From positions 1-64,000 of the forward strand of contig NZ_CP111054.1 in NCBI RefSeq assembly GCF_026250525.1: a stretch of DNA of 64,000 nt, in the 5' to 3' direction. Numbering within the stretch: position 1 is the stretch's first letter; each line of letters opens with the position of its first letter. The position numbers and the translations under genes were made by a program. Shown piece by piece: positions 38,556 through 47,150 of this stretch. The stretch is from Chondrinema litorale (GTDB taxonomy: Bacteria > Bacteroidota > Bacteroidia > Cytophagales > Flammeovirgaceae). The notes under the pieces are model-generated. The model made no database searches. It was not told where the DNA came from and was given only the letters and a program-made list of their open reading frames with translations.

Positions 38556-39138
38556 TATAGATTTAAACGAATTATGGGCTGGTCAAAACGCAGACAAACC
38601 AGTATTGAAAGACCTTCACAATAAAATGGATGGTTTTAAAAAGAATTATAGAAGAAAAATTATCTTCACCAATTTACTTTTAATTCCCACTTGTGTTTTT
38701 GTCATATTCATTTGGGTATATTTTCAGCCTGAGCTGATCACCACCAAAATAGGGATCGTATTGGTGGTTTTAGCTATGGCAATGTTCATCTTATCTACAA
38801 GTAAAAGTTTAGAGCTTTTCAACAAGGTAGACGAAACAGAAGACACTCAACACTATTTAAAAAACCTTTTGGCGATAAAAGAAAAGCAATTATACATACA
38901 AACTACAATTTTAAATTTGTACTTTGTTTTGCTTTCGCTGGGTATTGTACTTTATCTGTATGAGTATGCATTACTTATGCCAACAGTTTGGGCTGTGTTC
39001 ACTTATGGTGTATCAGGGCTTTGGATTTTGCTTAATTGGTTTTTCATACGACCTAAACAGATAAAAAAACAGCAACAGAAACTGAACGACATCATCGATA
39101 AATTTAAAAATATCCAGTCTCAATTAGATAAAGAATAG
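38542..39138 (+). CDS. four-TM membrane protein, candidate anti-sigma factor
   Basis: A 198-residue protein with a short cytoplasmic N-terminus (about 39 aa, LNELWAGQ near its start), four TM helices (about 40-60, 68-86, 121-140, 147-169) and a charged helical tail. It has no zinc-binding anti-sigma motif. Its start lies inside the sigma gene (14-bp overlap), the usual place for a cognate anti-sigma factor. The role is inferred from position only. Confidence 0.7.
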   Translation: MDSSNIDLNELWAGQNADKPVLKDLHNKMDGFKKNYRRKIIFTNLLLIPTCVFVIFIWVYFQPELITTKIGIVLVVLAMAMFILSTSKSLELFNKVDETEDTQHYLKNLLAIKEKQLYIQTTILNLYFVLLSLGIVLYLYEYALLMPTVWAVFTYGVSGLWILLNWFFIRPKQIKKQQQKLNDIIDKFKNIQSQLDKE

Positions 39139-39344
39139 AAAACACAAAATGATTTCTGGTTTTTAAAAATAGTAAAAAAAATCACCTTTAAGGATTGGCA
39201 AACATCAATCCTTTTAGCAATTAGCAGAAAATATAAATCATGCTTAATAAGCTAAAAAACGCTTTTTAAAGGGAATACAATACTAATTGTTGGGTAAGAA
39301 AGTCATTAGTGCTATATTGAATTTTTTGAAGAAGATATACATAC

Positions 39345-40925
39345 ATGACTAAACTATACTTTAAATTCTTATTGCTGCTGTTATTAGGTTTGCAGAGCAA
39401 TCTCATATCTGCTCAATCAATTTCTAAAGAAATAGATGCAATTGTAGAAAATGCCATGAAAAACTTTACCGTGGCTGGTGTGGCTGTGGCAGTAGTAAAA
39501 GATGGCAAAATTGTGCATCAGAAAGGCTATGGCGTAAAATCTGCCGACTCAAAAGAGAAAGTAAACGAGCATACAAATTTTGGCATCGCCTCTAACTCAA
39601 AAGCTTTTACCACTGCCGCTTTGGCCATGTTAGTGGAAGATGGCAAACTCTCTTGGACAGACAAAGTGGTAGATCATATTCCAGAATTTAAGATGTATAA
39701 TGATTATGTAACGCAAAACTTCAACATTCAAGATTTGCTCACACACCGATCAGGTTTGGGTTTGGGCATTGGAGATTTAACCATGTTTCCAGATGGTTCA
39801 GATTTCGATATCAATGATATTTTGACCAATTTTCAATATTTCGAGCCTAAATCTGCCTTTCGTACAAAGTTCGATTACGATAATATGCTCTATTTGGTAG
39901 CAGGAGAAGTGATACATCGAGTAAGTGGTAAAACATGGGAGGATTTTATAAAAGAGCGTATTTTTGAGCCACTCGAAATGGATAATTCCTATGCCTCTCT
40001 TACTTACATAGATGAAAATGGCAACAAGGCTTTGCCGCATCTTAACGATGGCAAAAAGCTCACTGTAATTGAACCAGAGCAATGGGATCCCAAAAAAATT
40101 AGTGGTGCAGCAGGTGGAATTTATGCCAATGTAAACGACTTAGCCAACTGGATGCTAGTTCACCTCAACAAAGGAAAATATGGCGAAAACCTAGAAAAAG
40201 AGCTGTTTTCTGAAGTCAGCCAACGCGAAATGTGGAAGATTCATACAACACTGGATGCGAACAGAAACCCACGATACAATTCACATTTTAATGGCTATGG
40301 CTTGGGTTGGTTTCTTACAGACATGAAAGGCAATATGGTGGTTTCTCATACTGGTGGATTAATCGGAATGCTATCTAAAACGATTCTAGTACCCGATTTA
40401 AACTTGGGAATTGTCGTTTTAACCAATACATATTTAGATGGTGCAGGTGTTTTTTCTGCCGTATCTCAGTCAATTTTAGATAAATATTTAGGTTTAGACG
40501 ATTTCGACTGGATAGCAGCGTATGTAAAAATGCTAGGTCAAAATGATAGCACTGCTGACAAAGTAGTTGCAGAGGTTTGGGAAACTGTAGAAAATGCAGA
40601 TGCCTCCCACCTCAATCTAGATGACTATATCGGCATATACAAAGACAAATGGTTTGGTAACATTGAGATTTCTAAAAAGGATGATGGCCTTTGGTTTAGA
40701 TCGTACCGCTCACCAAAGTTAAGCGGAAAAATGGCCTATTATAAAGCCAATTCTTTTGTGGTAAAATGGGATAATCCAAGCTTAATAGATGCCGATGCAT
40801 TTGTGATGTTTCAACTAGACGAAGAGGGAAAAGCCCAAGCAATTAAAATGAAAGGCATCTCACCTGCAATAGATTTTAGCTTCGATTTCCAAGACCTAGA
40901 CCTCAAAAGAGTAAATGAAGAATAG
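39345..40925 (+). CDS. class C beta-lactamase-fold serine hydrolase with C-terminal DUF3471-like domain
   Basis: An exported serine hydrolase of the beta-lactamase/D-alanyl-carboxypeptidase superfamily (S12). After the signal peptide (ISAQ), S83-x-x-K86 in ASNSKAF is the active site, YDN appears in FDYDNML, and HTGG stands for the KTG motif. The last 100 residues form a lipocalin-like DUF3471 domain. Such proteins are usually esterases or peptidases acting on D-amino acid peptides and are rarely true beta-lactamases. It appears monocistronic. Confidence 0.9.
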   Translation: MTKLYFKFLLLLLLGLQSNLISAQSISKEIDAIVENAMKNFTVAGVAVAVVKDGKIVHQKGYGVKSADSKEKVNEHTNFGIASNSKAFTTAALAMLVEDGKLSWTDKVVDHIPEFKMYNDYVTQNFNIQDLLTHRSGLGLGIGDLTMFPDGSDFDINDILTNFQYFEPKSAFRTKFDYDNMLYLVAGEVIHRVSGKTWEDFIKERIFEPLEMDNSYASLTYIDENGNKALPHLNDGKKLTVIEPEQWDPKKISGAAGGIYANVNDLANWMLVHLNKGKYGENLEKELFSEVSQREMWKIHTTLDANRNPRYNSHFNGYGLGWFLTDMKGNMVVSHTGGLIGMLSKTILVPDLNLGIVVLTNTYLDGAGVFSAVSQSILDKYLGLDDFDWIAAYVKMLGQNDSTADKVVAEVWETVENADASHLNLDDYIGIYKDKWFGNIEISKKDDGLWFRSYRSPKLSGKMAYYKANSFVVKWDNPSLIDADAFVMFQLDEEGKAQAIKMKGISPAIDFSFDFQDLDLKRVNEE

Positions 40926-40948
40926 TGTATAAACTCTACTTAATGACC

Positions 40949-41001
40949 ACTGTAAACTGTTAATTCTCACTGTCTACTGTCAACTGTTCACTGACAACTG
41001 T
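40949..41001. repeat. heptameric ACTGT repeat cluster
   Basis: The pentamer ACTGT (once ACTGA) starts at 40949, 40956, 40969, 40976, 40983, 40990 and 40997, that is, with a 7-nt period apart from one 13-nt step. It fills the space between the serine hydrolase and the DUF4349 gene. It resembles short tandemly repeated repetitive sequences. Confidence 0.75.
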
Positions 41002-41084
41002 AATAAATGTATCCTTTCTACTTTTTTGTATTATATTGAGACAGACTTTTTCAATTAATTTAGTTTCACATATCAAATTACATT

Positions 41085-41921
41085 ATGAGAAGAATCATTT
41101 TAGCCATTAGCGTTTTATTCGTCGTTGCCTGCGCAGAACAAGAAAAATACGCTAATGAAAGTATGCCTGCAGATGCTTTAACCGAAGAAGCATCAGAGAC
41201 TCAAGCAGGAGCCTCTACCAGTATGAGTGAGCAGAGCACTCCTGAAGACAGAAAAATGATCTGGTCTGCAAAAATGGAATTTCAGGTAAAAGATGTTACT
41301 GCTTCAACAGATGTGCTTTCAAAAATCTGCAAAGAACATGGCGGGTTTATCTCTAAAATGAACATGAGCAGCACAAAATATCAGAAATCTAACCACTTGC
41401 AGATTAGAGTAAATAATGAAAACTTCTCTCCTCTTGTAAAGCAATTGCAATCAGAATCGATATTTACCAGCAATCTTGAAATTAACTCTAAGGATGTTAC
41501 CGAAGAGTTTGTGGATATAGAAAGCCGATTAAAAACCAAGAAAGAAGTAAGAGACCGATACATCGATATTTTAAGAAATAAAACAGGTGATGTAAAAGAT
41601 GTAATTGAAGCTGAAGAAGCTATTAGAAAGATTACAGAAGAAATTGAAGCCAAAGAAGGTCGCCTCAGATACCTTACAGATAAAGTGTCGTTTAGCACAA
41701 TCGACCTGGTAATTTTCCAAAAAGTAAGTTTTACCGAAGAGCCAAATGTATATGTAAAACCTTACTATGAAAAAGTATTAGATGCGCTAGAAAACGGGTG
41801 GAGCTTTGTAACAGGGTTTATATTATTTATGCTAAACATGTGGCCACTCCTAATAATATTAGCCGTGTTATACTGGAAGAGAAAATGGCTTAAAATGAAG
41901 CTGAAAAGAAAAGCTAACTAA
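41085..41921 (+). CDS. DUF4349-type lipoprotein
   Basis: A lipoprotein (lipobox VVAC, Cys16) with a Ser/Glu-rich linker to about residue 55, then a DUF4349 domain: WSAKMEFQVKDV at its start, a coiled-coil central helix pair (about 140-200, with many E/K) and a C-terminal TM helix (about 240-263) followed by a very basic tail. Function is unknown in the family, which is membrane-anchored at its C-terminus. A clear terminator follows. Confidence 0.85.
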   Translation: MRRIILAISVLFVVACAEQEKYANESMPADALTEEASETQAGASTSMSEQSTPEDRKMIWSAKMEFQVKDVTASTDVLSKICKEHGGFISKMNMSSTKYQKSNHLQIRVNNENFSPLVKQLQSESIFTSNLEINSKDVTEEFVDIESRLKTKKEVRDRYIDILRNKTGDVKDVIEAEEAIRKITEEIEAKEGRLRYLTDKVSFSTIDLVIFQKVSFTEEPNVYVKPYYEKVLDALENGWSFVTGFILFMLNMWPLLIILAVLYWKRKWLKMKLKRKAN

Positions 41922-41935
41922 TGCAAAATACTTGT

Positions 41936-41974
41936 AAAGGGGGAAGATAAATTAATTTTTGTTTTCCCCTTTTT
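41936..41974 (+). terminator. rho-independent terminator after the DUF4349 gene
   Basis: AAAGGGGGAA pairs with TTTTCCCCTT (one G-T pair) and is followed by further T residues, 15 bp after the stop. Confidence 0.75.
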
Positions 41975-42058
41975 ATTTAACCATTCATGTAGTTTAGGTC
42001 AGTTTTTTGAGGGATACTCTTTATTTTAGAATGTAAAATTAACTGACACTATTACCCT

Positions 42059-42778
42059 ATGAAAAACCTATTGATTGCTCTTTTTCTTCTTCCATTTTCT
42101 TTATTTGCGCAAACCAAAGAAGTCGATCTTAAAATCTCTCATCTTGTAGATAATTATTATATCTATGTGACATACAACACTTATAATGGGCAGCGAATCA
42201 CTTCTAACGGATTGTATTTGGTGACAAAAAAAGGAGTGGTAATGATAGACACACCTTGGGATACTACCCAGTTTCAACCTTTGCTCGATAGCATTAAAAC
42301 CAGACATAACAAAGATGTAATTTTAACGGTTTCCACCCACTCTCACGACGACCGAACAGCCGGTTTAGATTACTACAAAACCAAAGGAATTAAAACATAT
42401 GCTACCCGAATGACAGATTCGCTTTGTGTGGTAAACAAAAATGCCAGACCTGAATACTTGATGGATAGCGATACTACTTTTAAGGTTGGCAAATATGCTT
42501 TTGAGGTTTACTATCCCGGTGCAGGACACAGTCATGATAATATAGTAGTTTGGTTTAAGAATGATAAGATACTCTATGGTGGTTGTTTTGTGAAAAGTAC
42601 AGAAGCAAAAGGCTTAGGTTATACCGGAGAATCTGATCTAGATGCATGGCCTCAGTCAATTAAAAATGTACAAGCAAAATTCGCAGCACCAGTATATGTA
42701 ATCCCCGGGCACGATGGATGGGAAAACAACCAATCACTAGCGCACACACTAAAATTGTTGGCAGAGCGACCGAAGTAG
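42059..42778 (+). CDS. subclass B1-like metallo-beta-lactamase
   Basis: A secreted zinc hydrolase of the metallo-beta-lactamase fold with the full subclass B1 ligand set: H94-x-H96-x-D98 in THSHDD, H157 in GAGHSHDN, C176 in YGGCF and H218 in IPGHDGW. The signal peptide ends LFAQ, and 239 residues is the usual B1 length. The cysteine ligand in the GGC context separates B1 from the many other members of the fold. Chromosomal B1 enzymes are common in Flavobacteriia and some Cytophagia. The stop is followed 5 bp later by an inverted repeat. Activity on carbapenems is expected from the family and not shown here. Confidence 0.88.
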   Translation: MKNLLIALFLLPFSLFAQTKEVDLKISHLVDNYYIYVTYNTYNGQRITSNGLYLVTKKGVVMIDTPWDTTQFQPLLDSIKTRHNKDVILTVSTHSHDDRTAGLDYYKTKGIKTYATRMTDSLCVVNKNARPEYLMDSDTTFKVGKYAFEVYYPGAGHSHDNIVVWFKNDKILYGGCFVKSTEAKGLGYTGESDLDAWPQSIKNVQAKFAAPVYVIPGHDGWENNQSLAHTLKLLAERPK

Positions 42779-42782
42779 TCGC

Positions 42783-42830
42783 TTTTTGCATTCTGTTTAT
42801 AAAGACCTTTTTAAGAATAGAATGCAAAAA
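42783..42830. repeat. 12-bp inverted repeat between the metallo-beta-lactamase and the next start codon
   Basis: TTTTTGCATTCT and AGAATGCAAAAA form a perfect 12-bp stem with a 24-nt loop. The right arm contains the ATG (42822) of the following broken gene, so the hairpin would hide that start in a read-through transcript. It may also act as a terminator. Confidence 0.55.
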
Positions 42831-43222
42831 CATTTATTCATCATTACAGGGTTAATATGCTTTCTCTTGATCAACAACACATGCTCAAGAGAAAGTGGGT
42901 TATATCAATTATGTACTTGCAGTCAACTCTTTTGCTGAATATCGTAATGAGAAGGTAGCCTTTGAAAGGCTAACCATACAGATTGAAGATTCAAGCATGG
43001 TTTTACTATATAAAGTAGTTGATTTTATCTACGAGAATCAAAATTGTCCAGCGCAAGGTTGTATGTATCTTGATTCACTTCATAAATTAGAAAATCAATA
43101 TTATGGCTATTTATCAGAGACTAAAGGAGTTTTACCTAACAAAAGAAAGCAAACTGAAAGAGTTTTACCAAGTCAATAACATCGATCTGGTAGCTAAACA
43201 AGAATTACTTTCCGAAGAGTAA
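42822..43222 (+). pseudogene. small secreted-protein gene broken by two frameshifts
   Basis: ATG at 42822 encodes a good signal peptide (MQKHLFIITGLICFLLIN), but its frame soon stops. The next frame, closed upstream by TGA at 42868, gives THAQEKVGYINYV onward, exactly what would follow a signal peptide, and continues to a stop at 43179. The third frame from about 43103 gives a charged coil-like end (RLKEFYLTKESKLKEFYQV) to TAA at 43222. Restoring both shifts would give a protein of about 133 aa. Either it is a decaying gene or there are two base errors. The family is not recognised. Confidence 0.55.
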
Positions 43223-43281
43223 ACCGCCCACATGACTGATTTAACCAGTGATTTTATTGAGTTTTTAGTTTTAGAATAACT

Positions 43282-44301
43282 TCACTCCCCCAACAACTCT
43301 CCTAGTTTCTGTTGCAATTCATCAGGCGCAATGTTGATGGCTAGTATGCTCCCATCTTTGCCGACCAGATAGTTAGATGGAATAAACTGTATCATCATTT
43401 CTTTTATGTAATCATTTTGCCAGTTGTTGGGAGCTATTACATTTGGCCAGCTTAATTGGTCTTTTTCAATAGCCTGTAACCAAGCACCCTGCGTTTCATC
43501 CAAAGAAATGCCTACTACTTCAAAGTCAGCCGATTTAAATTTGTCGTACACCTTTACTAAATCTGGATTGCTTTTTCTGCAGGGGCCACACCAAGAAGCC
43601 CAAAACTCCACCAATAATATTTTACCTTTAAAATCTGCCATTTTAACCATTTTTCCAGTTGCATCTGGTAACGAAAATGGCTTAAGTTGTTCTCCTATTT
43701 TAATGTTTTTCAGCTTTTCTAGAGAAATGTTGATCGATTTTTTATTTTCTGTATTTAATGCTACTGTATCCAATTTAGCATATAAACCAATTGCTTGCTC
43801 GTAGGTGAAAATGGGATCCATTGTCACATCGGATAGTAGCATCCAACTTAATTGACTTTTAGAATTTTCAGTAAAAATAGAATCTAAATAATGATGTAGC
43901 TTAGTACTCATAGCTGTATCCCCACCTATTTCACCATAAAAATCCATTAGGTTTGCTAATATAATTGCCGATTGTGTACCTTCTACAGATTCAATATTAG
44001 TGAGCCGTTCATCAACCGAAACAACTATTTCCATCTCTGTATTTTCTAAGAATAAATACCCATTAGGGTAGCCACTCTTGGTTTTCAAATTGGCTTCTGT
44101 AGGGTAATCTACCGAACCAGTAAAATAGAAACTATTATCTTTTACAAGGGTGCTATCGGTTTTATCTGCATAAGTCAAATAAATAAAACCACTATAATTA
44201 TTTGAAACTATACCATTAATTTTAAAAGTGCCAGATTGGCTAAATAGATTGATTGTTTGAAATACACAGCATATTGAAAATAGTAGAGCCTTCAGTTTCA
44301 T
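43282..44301 (-). CDS. TlpA-like thiol-disulfide oxidoreductase with DUF4369-type N-terminus
   Basis: A periplasmic thioredoxin-fold reductase. The signal peptide ends LFSQ. An N-terminal beta-sandwich (about 23-110) resembles DUF4369, which is common in Bacteroidota TlpA proteins. The thioredoxin domain begins near residue 203 and holds the redox motif WCGPC (C238, C241). The cis-Pro loop is QFIPSNYL. It probably reduces disulfides in cytochrome or surface protein maturation. It is transcribed toward the small broken gene and diverges from the caspase gene. Confidence 0.9.
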   Translation of the reverse strand: MKLKALLFSICCVFQTINLFSQSGTFKINGIVSNNYSGFIYLTYADKTDSTLVKDNSFYFTGSVDYPTEANLKTKSGYPNGYLFLENTEMEIVVSVDERLTNIESVEGTQSAIILANLMDFYGEIGGDTAMSTKLHHYLDSIFTENSKSQLSWMLLSDVTMDPIFTYEQAIGLYAKLDTVALNTENKKSINISLEKLKNIKIGEQLKPFSLPDATGKMVKMADFKGKILLVEFWASWCGPCRKSNPDLVKVYDKFKSADFEVVGISLDETQGAWLQAIEKDQLSWPNVIAPNNWQNDYIKEMMIQFIPSNYLVGKDGSILAINIAPDELQQKLGELLGE

Positions 44302-44573
44302 GTTAAATTGTTTAAATCAGAAAAGAGTTTATCAAAAAGTAATTTGTTGATACTAAAAAATGTACAAGTTCATCTACGAATAATTAAAAATAAAAGTTGC
44401 TAATTTTAAGGTATTATATCAGGAGAAGTCATTTAAAGCTTTACACACAAATTGACTTGAAGCGCATTCTTCTATGTAAGAAAAATGCTATAAAAATATA
44501 TTTTTAGTAACTTGCTATAACATAGTACCGTATTCCAGAATATTATCGATTATTTATCCTTATTGCAGACTCT

Positions 44574-46259
44574 ATGCATGATGTAATATTTACCAGATCA
44601 GTTTTATTTATTTTACTCCTCTCAACTTATAGTCTCAAACTACAAGCGCAAGCCGATAGCGATTATGCCATTGTGCATATTTATAGAAGTCATGCAGGAT
44701 ATGGGGCAAACAACAATGCGCCAGTTCTGGTAAATGAGAAACAAAACTTTGAGCTTACAAGTCCGGGTAGATTAACTCTCAAACTGAGCTCTGAGGGTAA
44801 TTATTCTTTCAAAACAGTTAGAAGTATCGTATCTCTAGATATTAAAAAAGGCAAAGAGTATTTTCTGGAAGTTTATCCTGCTTTAACTACTTTCAAAATT
44901 GGGCATCCAAAGGATTACGGCAAAGCCAAATCTAAATTTGAAGCCATTGGAGACGGATACGCGCAAACATTTATAGAAGACCCAAAAAATCCACTTATTG
45001 AGCAACTTGGTGACTATGCGATGGTACATATTTATCGCAAAAATGCGCTTCATGGGGCTATTTATAAAACTCCAGTGGTTGTAAACGACAAAAAAACTTT
45101 TGACCTAAGCAATGCCGATAAGCTATCGATTAAGGTACATTCTGAGGGGAAAATAAAATTTAGAACTTTGAGAAGTGTGGCTTATCTAGATGTAAAACAT
45201 GGGAATGAATACTATCTGGAAATTTACCCGGCACTTACAACTTTTAAGATTTATAAGGTAGAAAATACCTTAAGTGCGGTAAATAGCATGGCTGCCATCC
45301 CTGAAAAAAATATAGATTCTTTTGAAGAAGATATCAATGATCCATTTATAGATTCGGCGAATCCAGTTGAGGTGGTTGAGGAAGAAACGGAGTTGCCAAA
45401 AACAGAAGAAACGGAGGTGATTGATATTGCTAGAGATTACAAACCCGTAATCAATCCAGAGTTACTTACTGGTCTCACTCCTACTTCTACAAAAAATGAA
45501 AATGCCATTGCTGTAGTAATCGGCAATGCTTTGTACGAATATGCCAAGCCCGTAGATTTTGCAATTAACGATGCTACCGCTGTAAAAAAGTATTTGGTGG
45601 ATGTTTTTGGCTTTTTAGAAGGCAATATTTACTATTTGGAAAACGCCAGTAAGGGAGATTTTGAAAGATTTTTTGGCAACAGCACCTATCCAAATGGTAA
45701 GCTTTTTAATTCTGTAAGAGCAAACCTGAGCGATGTTTTTGTGTTTTACTCTGGGCATGGTGCTCCCGGATTAAAAGACCAAAAAGGTTATTTCGTGCCG
45801 GTTGAATGCGATCCGCAGTATGTGGAGCTTTCTGGTTATTCGTTAGATGTGTTTTACAAAAACCTCAGCCAGATTCCGGCAAAGAGTATGACAGTTGTGC
45901 TAGATGCATGCTTCTCTGGTGCTGATGTTTACGAAAATATCTCTCCGATTGTAATTGCCTCCAAAGGAGCCGATGGTTTAAAAAATGGCATTGTGCTTTC
46001 TTCCACATCAGAAAATCAGGTGGCTACTTGGTACAATGACAAGGGCCATGGCATGTTTACCTATTTCTTTTTAAAAGCGCTACAAAACAAAAATGCAGAC
46101 TATAATAAAGATAAAGCCATTAGCTACGAAGAGCTTTTTAAATATGTATCTGACAAAAATTACGGCGTACCTTATTACTCTAGAAGGCTACACGGTGTAG
46201 AACAAGACCCCGTAATACAAGGCGAAAACCCAGAGAAAGTAATGGTGAGTTTTAGGTAA
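44574..46259 (+). CDS. secreted caspase-fold (C14) protease with tandem DUF2846-like repeats
   Basis: A 561-residue exported protein. After a signal peptide ending LQAQA, two homologous domains of about 81 residues lie at 30-110 and 147-227. Both share AxVHIYR, a PVxVN turn and EYxLExYPALTTFKI, so they are an internal duplication of DUF2846 type. An acidic linker (about 250-290, rich in Glu) leads to a caspase domain (310-556) with the catalytic dyad H395 in YSGHG and C446 in LDACFSG, both intact. The location is therefore periplasmic or on the surface. The start ATG 44574 is chosen over the ATG four bases later because it gives the long open frame. It is a single gene in divergent orientation to the thioredoxin. 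Confidence 0.88.
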   Translation: MHDVIFTRSVLFILLLSTYSLKLQAQADSDYAIVHIYRSHAGYGANNNAPVLVNEKQNFELTSPGRLTLKLSSEGNYSFKTVRSIVSLDIKKGKEYFLEVYPALTTFKIGHPKDYGKAKSKFEAIGDGYAQTFIEDPKNPLIEQLGDYAMVHIYRKNALHGAIYKTPVVVNDKKTFDLSNADKLSIKVHSEGKIKFRTLRSVAYLDVKHGNEYYLEIYPALTTFKIYKVENTLSAVNSMAAIPEKNIDSFEEDINDPFIDSANPVEVVEEETELPKTEETEVIDIARDYKPVINPELLTGLTPTSTKNENAIAVVIGNALYEYAKPVDFAINDATAVKKYLVDVFGFLEGNIYYLENASKGDFERFFGNSTYPNGKLFNSVRANLSDVFVFYSGHGAPGLKDQKGYFVPVECDPQYVELSGYSLDVFYKNLSQIPAKSMTVVLDACFSGADVYENISPIVIASKGADGLKNGIVLSSTSENQVATWYNDKGHGMFTYFFLKALQNKNADYNKDKAISYEELFKYVSDKNYGVPYYSRRLHGVEQDPVIQGENPEKVMVSFR

Positions 46260-46275
46260 CTTGAACTAGACTATC

Positions 46276-46548
46276 TTATTGAAACCTAAAAACAAAGGAA
46301 TAAATAGTTAAAAATACCATTATTCCTTTCCATCCGAAATCTACTAACATGGTTAAGTATCGGATAGCAAGATGCTTTCCTGTAAAAATATGATATTGAG
46401 GAAACATACCCATAGCCCATATTACAGGATGCATCTGTGGCTTGTTTAAGTTACTCCTTTGTTCTCTAAAAAATGTATATCCGAGCCAGATTTTTATAAT
46501 AACTAAACCAATTGCTACTCCCTCTAATATTTCAAAATCTTGTACCAT
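46276..46548 (-). CDS. small two-TM membrane protein, 90 aa
   Basis: A hypothetical protein with ATG start, hydrophobic segments at about 8-26 and 62-86, and a loop with conserved-looking HPVIWAMGMFPQYH. No family is recognised. The 3' end contains a perfect 10-bp inverted repeat that may serve as a terminator for the convergent caspase gene. The coding call is moderate. Confidence 0.5.
   Translation of the reverse strand: MVQDFEILEGVAIGLVIIKIWLGYTFFREQRSNLNKPQMHPVIWAMGMFPQYHIFTGKHLAIRYLTMLVDFGWKGIMVFLTIYSFVFRFQ
46294..46329. terminator. possible bidirectional terminator between the caspase and the small membrane protein
   Basis: AAAGGAATAA and TTATTCCTTT form a perfect 10-bp stem with a 16-nt loop, 35 bp after the caspase stop and inside the last codons of the opposing gene. 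Confidence 0.45.
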
Positions 46549-46616
46549 CAGAATAATATCACAAAATTTTTATAAAACATAAATCAATTCTTATACTGTC
46601 TCACATGTCTTGGAAT

Positions 46617-47093
46617 TTAAGGATTTTCACCTTTTAATTTCTTTAATTGAACATATAAATCAAGTAATTCAAAATGTTTCCATCCTCCGTGTTTTTCATT
46701 CTGTGTGACTATTTTTTTATTGTGATTATAAAAATGCAAAGAACTACCAGATCGAGATTGATTTACTTTAATAGTAAGATTATTTAGAGGAATTAATATG
46801 CTTTTAGAAGTTTTAAAATTCCATAAGTCTAACTGAATTGCATTATTTTCTAAGGTAATTCTATTTAAATTAAACCTCATAATCTTAATCAGATAGATTA
46901 GCCAAAAGCTAATAAGCAGACCCAAACAAATAATAAATGCATATGGATAATGCCCAATATAATAATCTAATTTATAAGGAAGCAAAAGGATGACTAAAAA
47001 CATAATTAGCATATAAATAAGATTAAAATACAATTCTGTTGAGTAAATCATAGACTTTCTACTTGTCGGTTTATCAATCAGGATTTGTTTCAT
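46617..47093 (-). CDS. two-TM protein with beta-rich PH-like domain, 158 aa
   Basis: A hypothetical membrane protein with TM helices at about 22-39 and 50-70 and a cytoplasmic part of alternating strands (ITLENNAIQLDLWNF) ending in a helix (HFELLDLYVQLKKL). The layout matches the proteins at 35169, 50649 and 56818. No function is known. Confidence 0.6.
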   Translation of the reverse strand: MKQILIDKPTSRKSMIYSTELYFNLIYMLIMFLVILLLPYKLDYYIGHYPYAFIICLGLLISFWLIYLIKIMRFNLNRITLENNAIQLDLWNFKTSKSILIPLNNLTIKVNQSRSGSSLHFYNHNKKIVTQNEKHGGWKHFELLDLYVQLKKLKGENP

Positions 47094-47150
47094 TTGAGGA
47101 ATTAAAATGCTTCTTTACTTAGAATAGAAATTAAAAAAACTTTCAAGTTT

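Noticed and set aside
39345..40925. Class C beta-lactamase conferring resistance
   Set aside because: The SxxK and YxN motifs are shared by many esterases and peptidases, and the C-terminal DUF3471-like domain is typical of non-lactamase members.
40949..41001. ACTGT repeat as a CRISPR array
   Set aside because: Units are 5 nt with 2-nt gaps, far too short for repeats and spacers, and no cas gene is present.
33939..46259. EAD11 protein and caspase as one defence operon
   Set aside because: They are over 9 kb apart with unrelated genes and terminators between them. The caspase has a signal peptide and no EAD domain, so no direct link can be supported.
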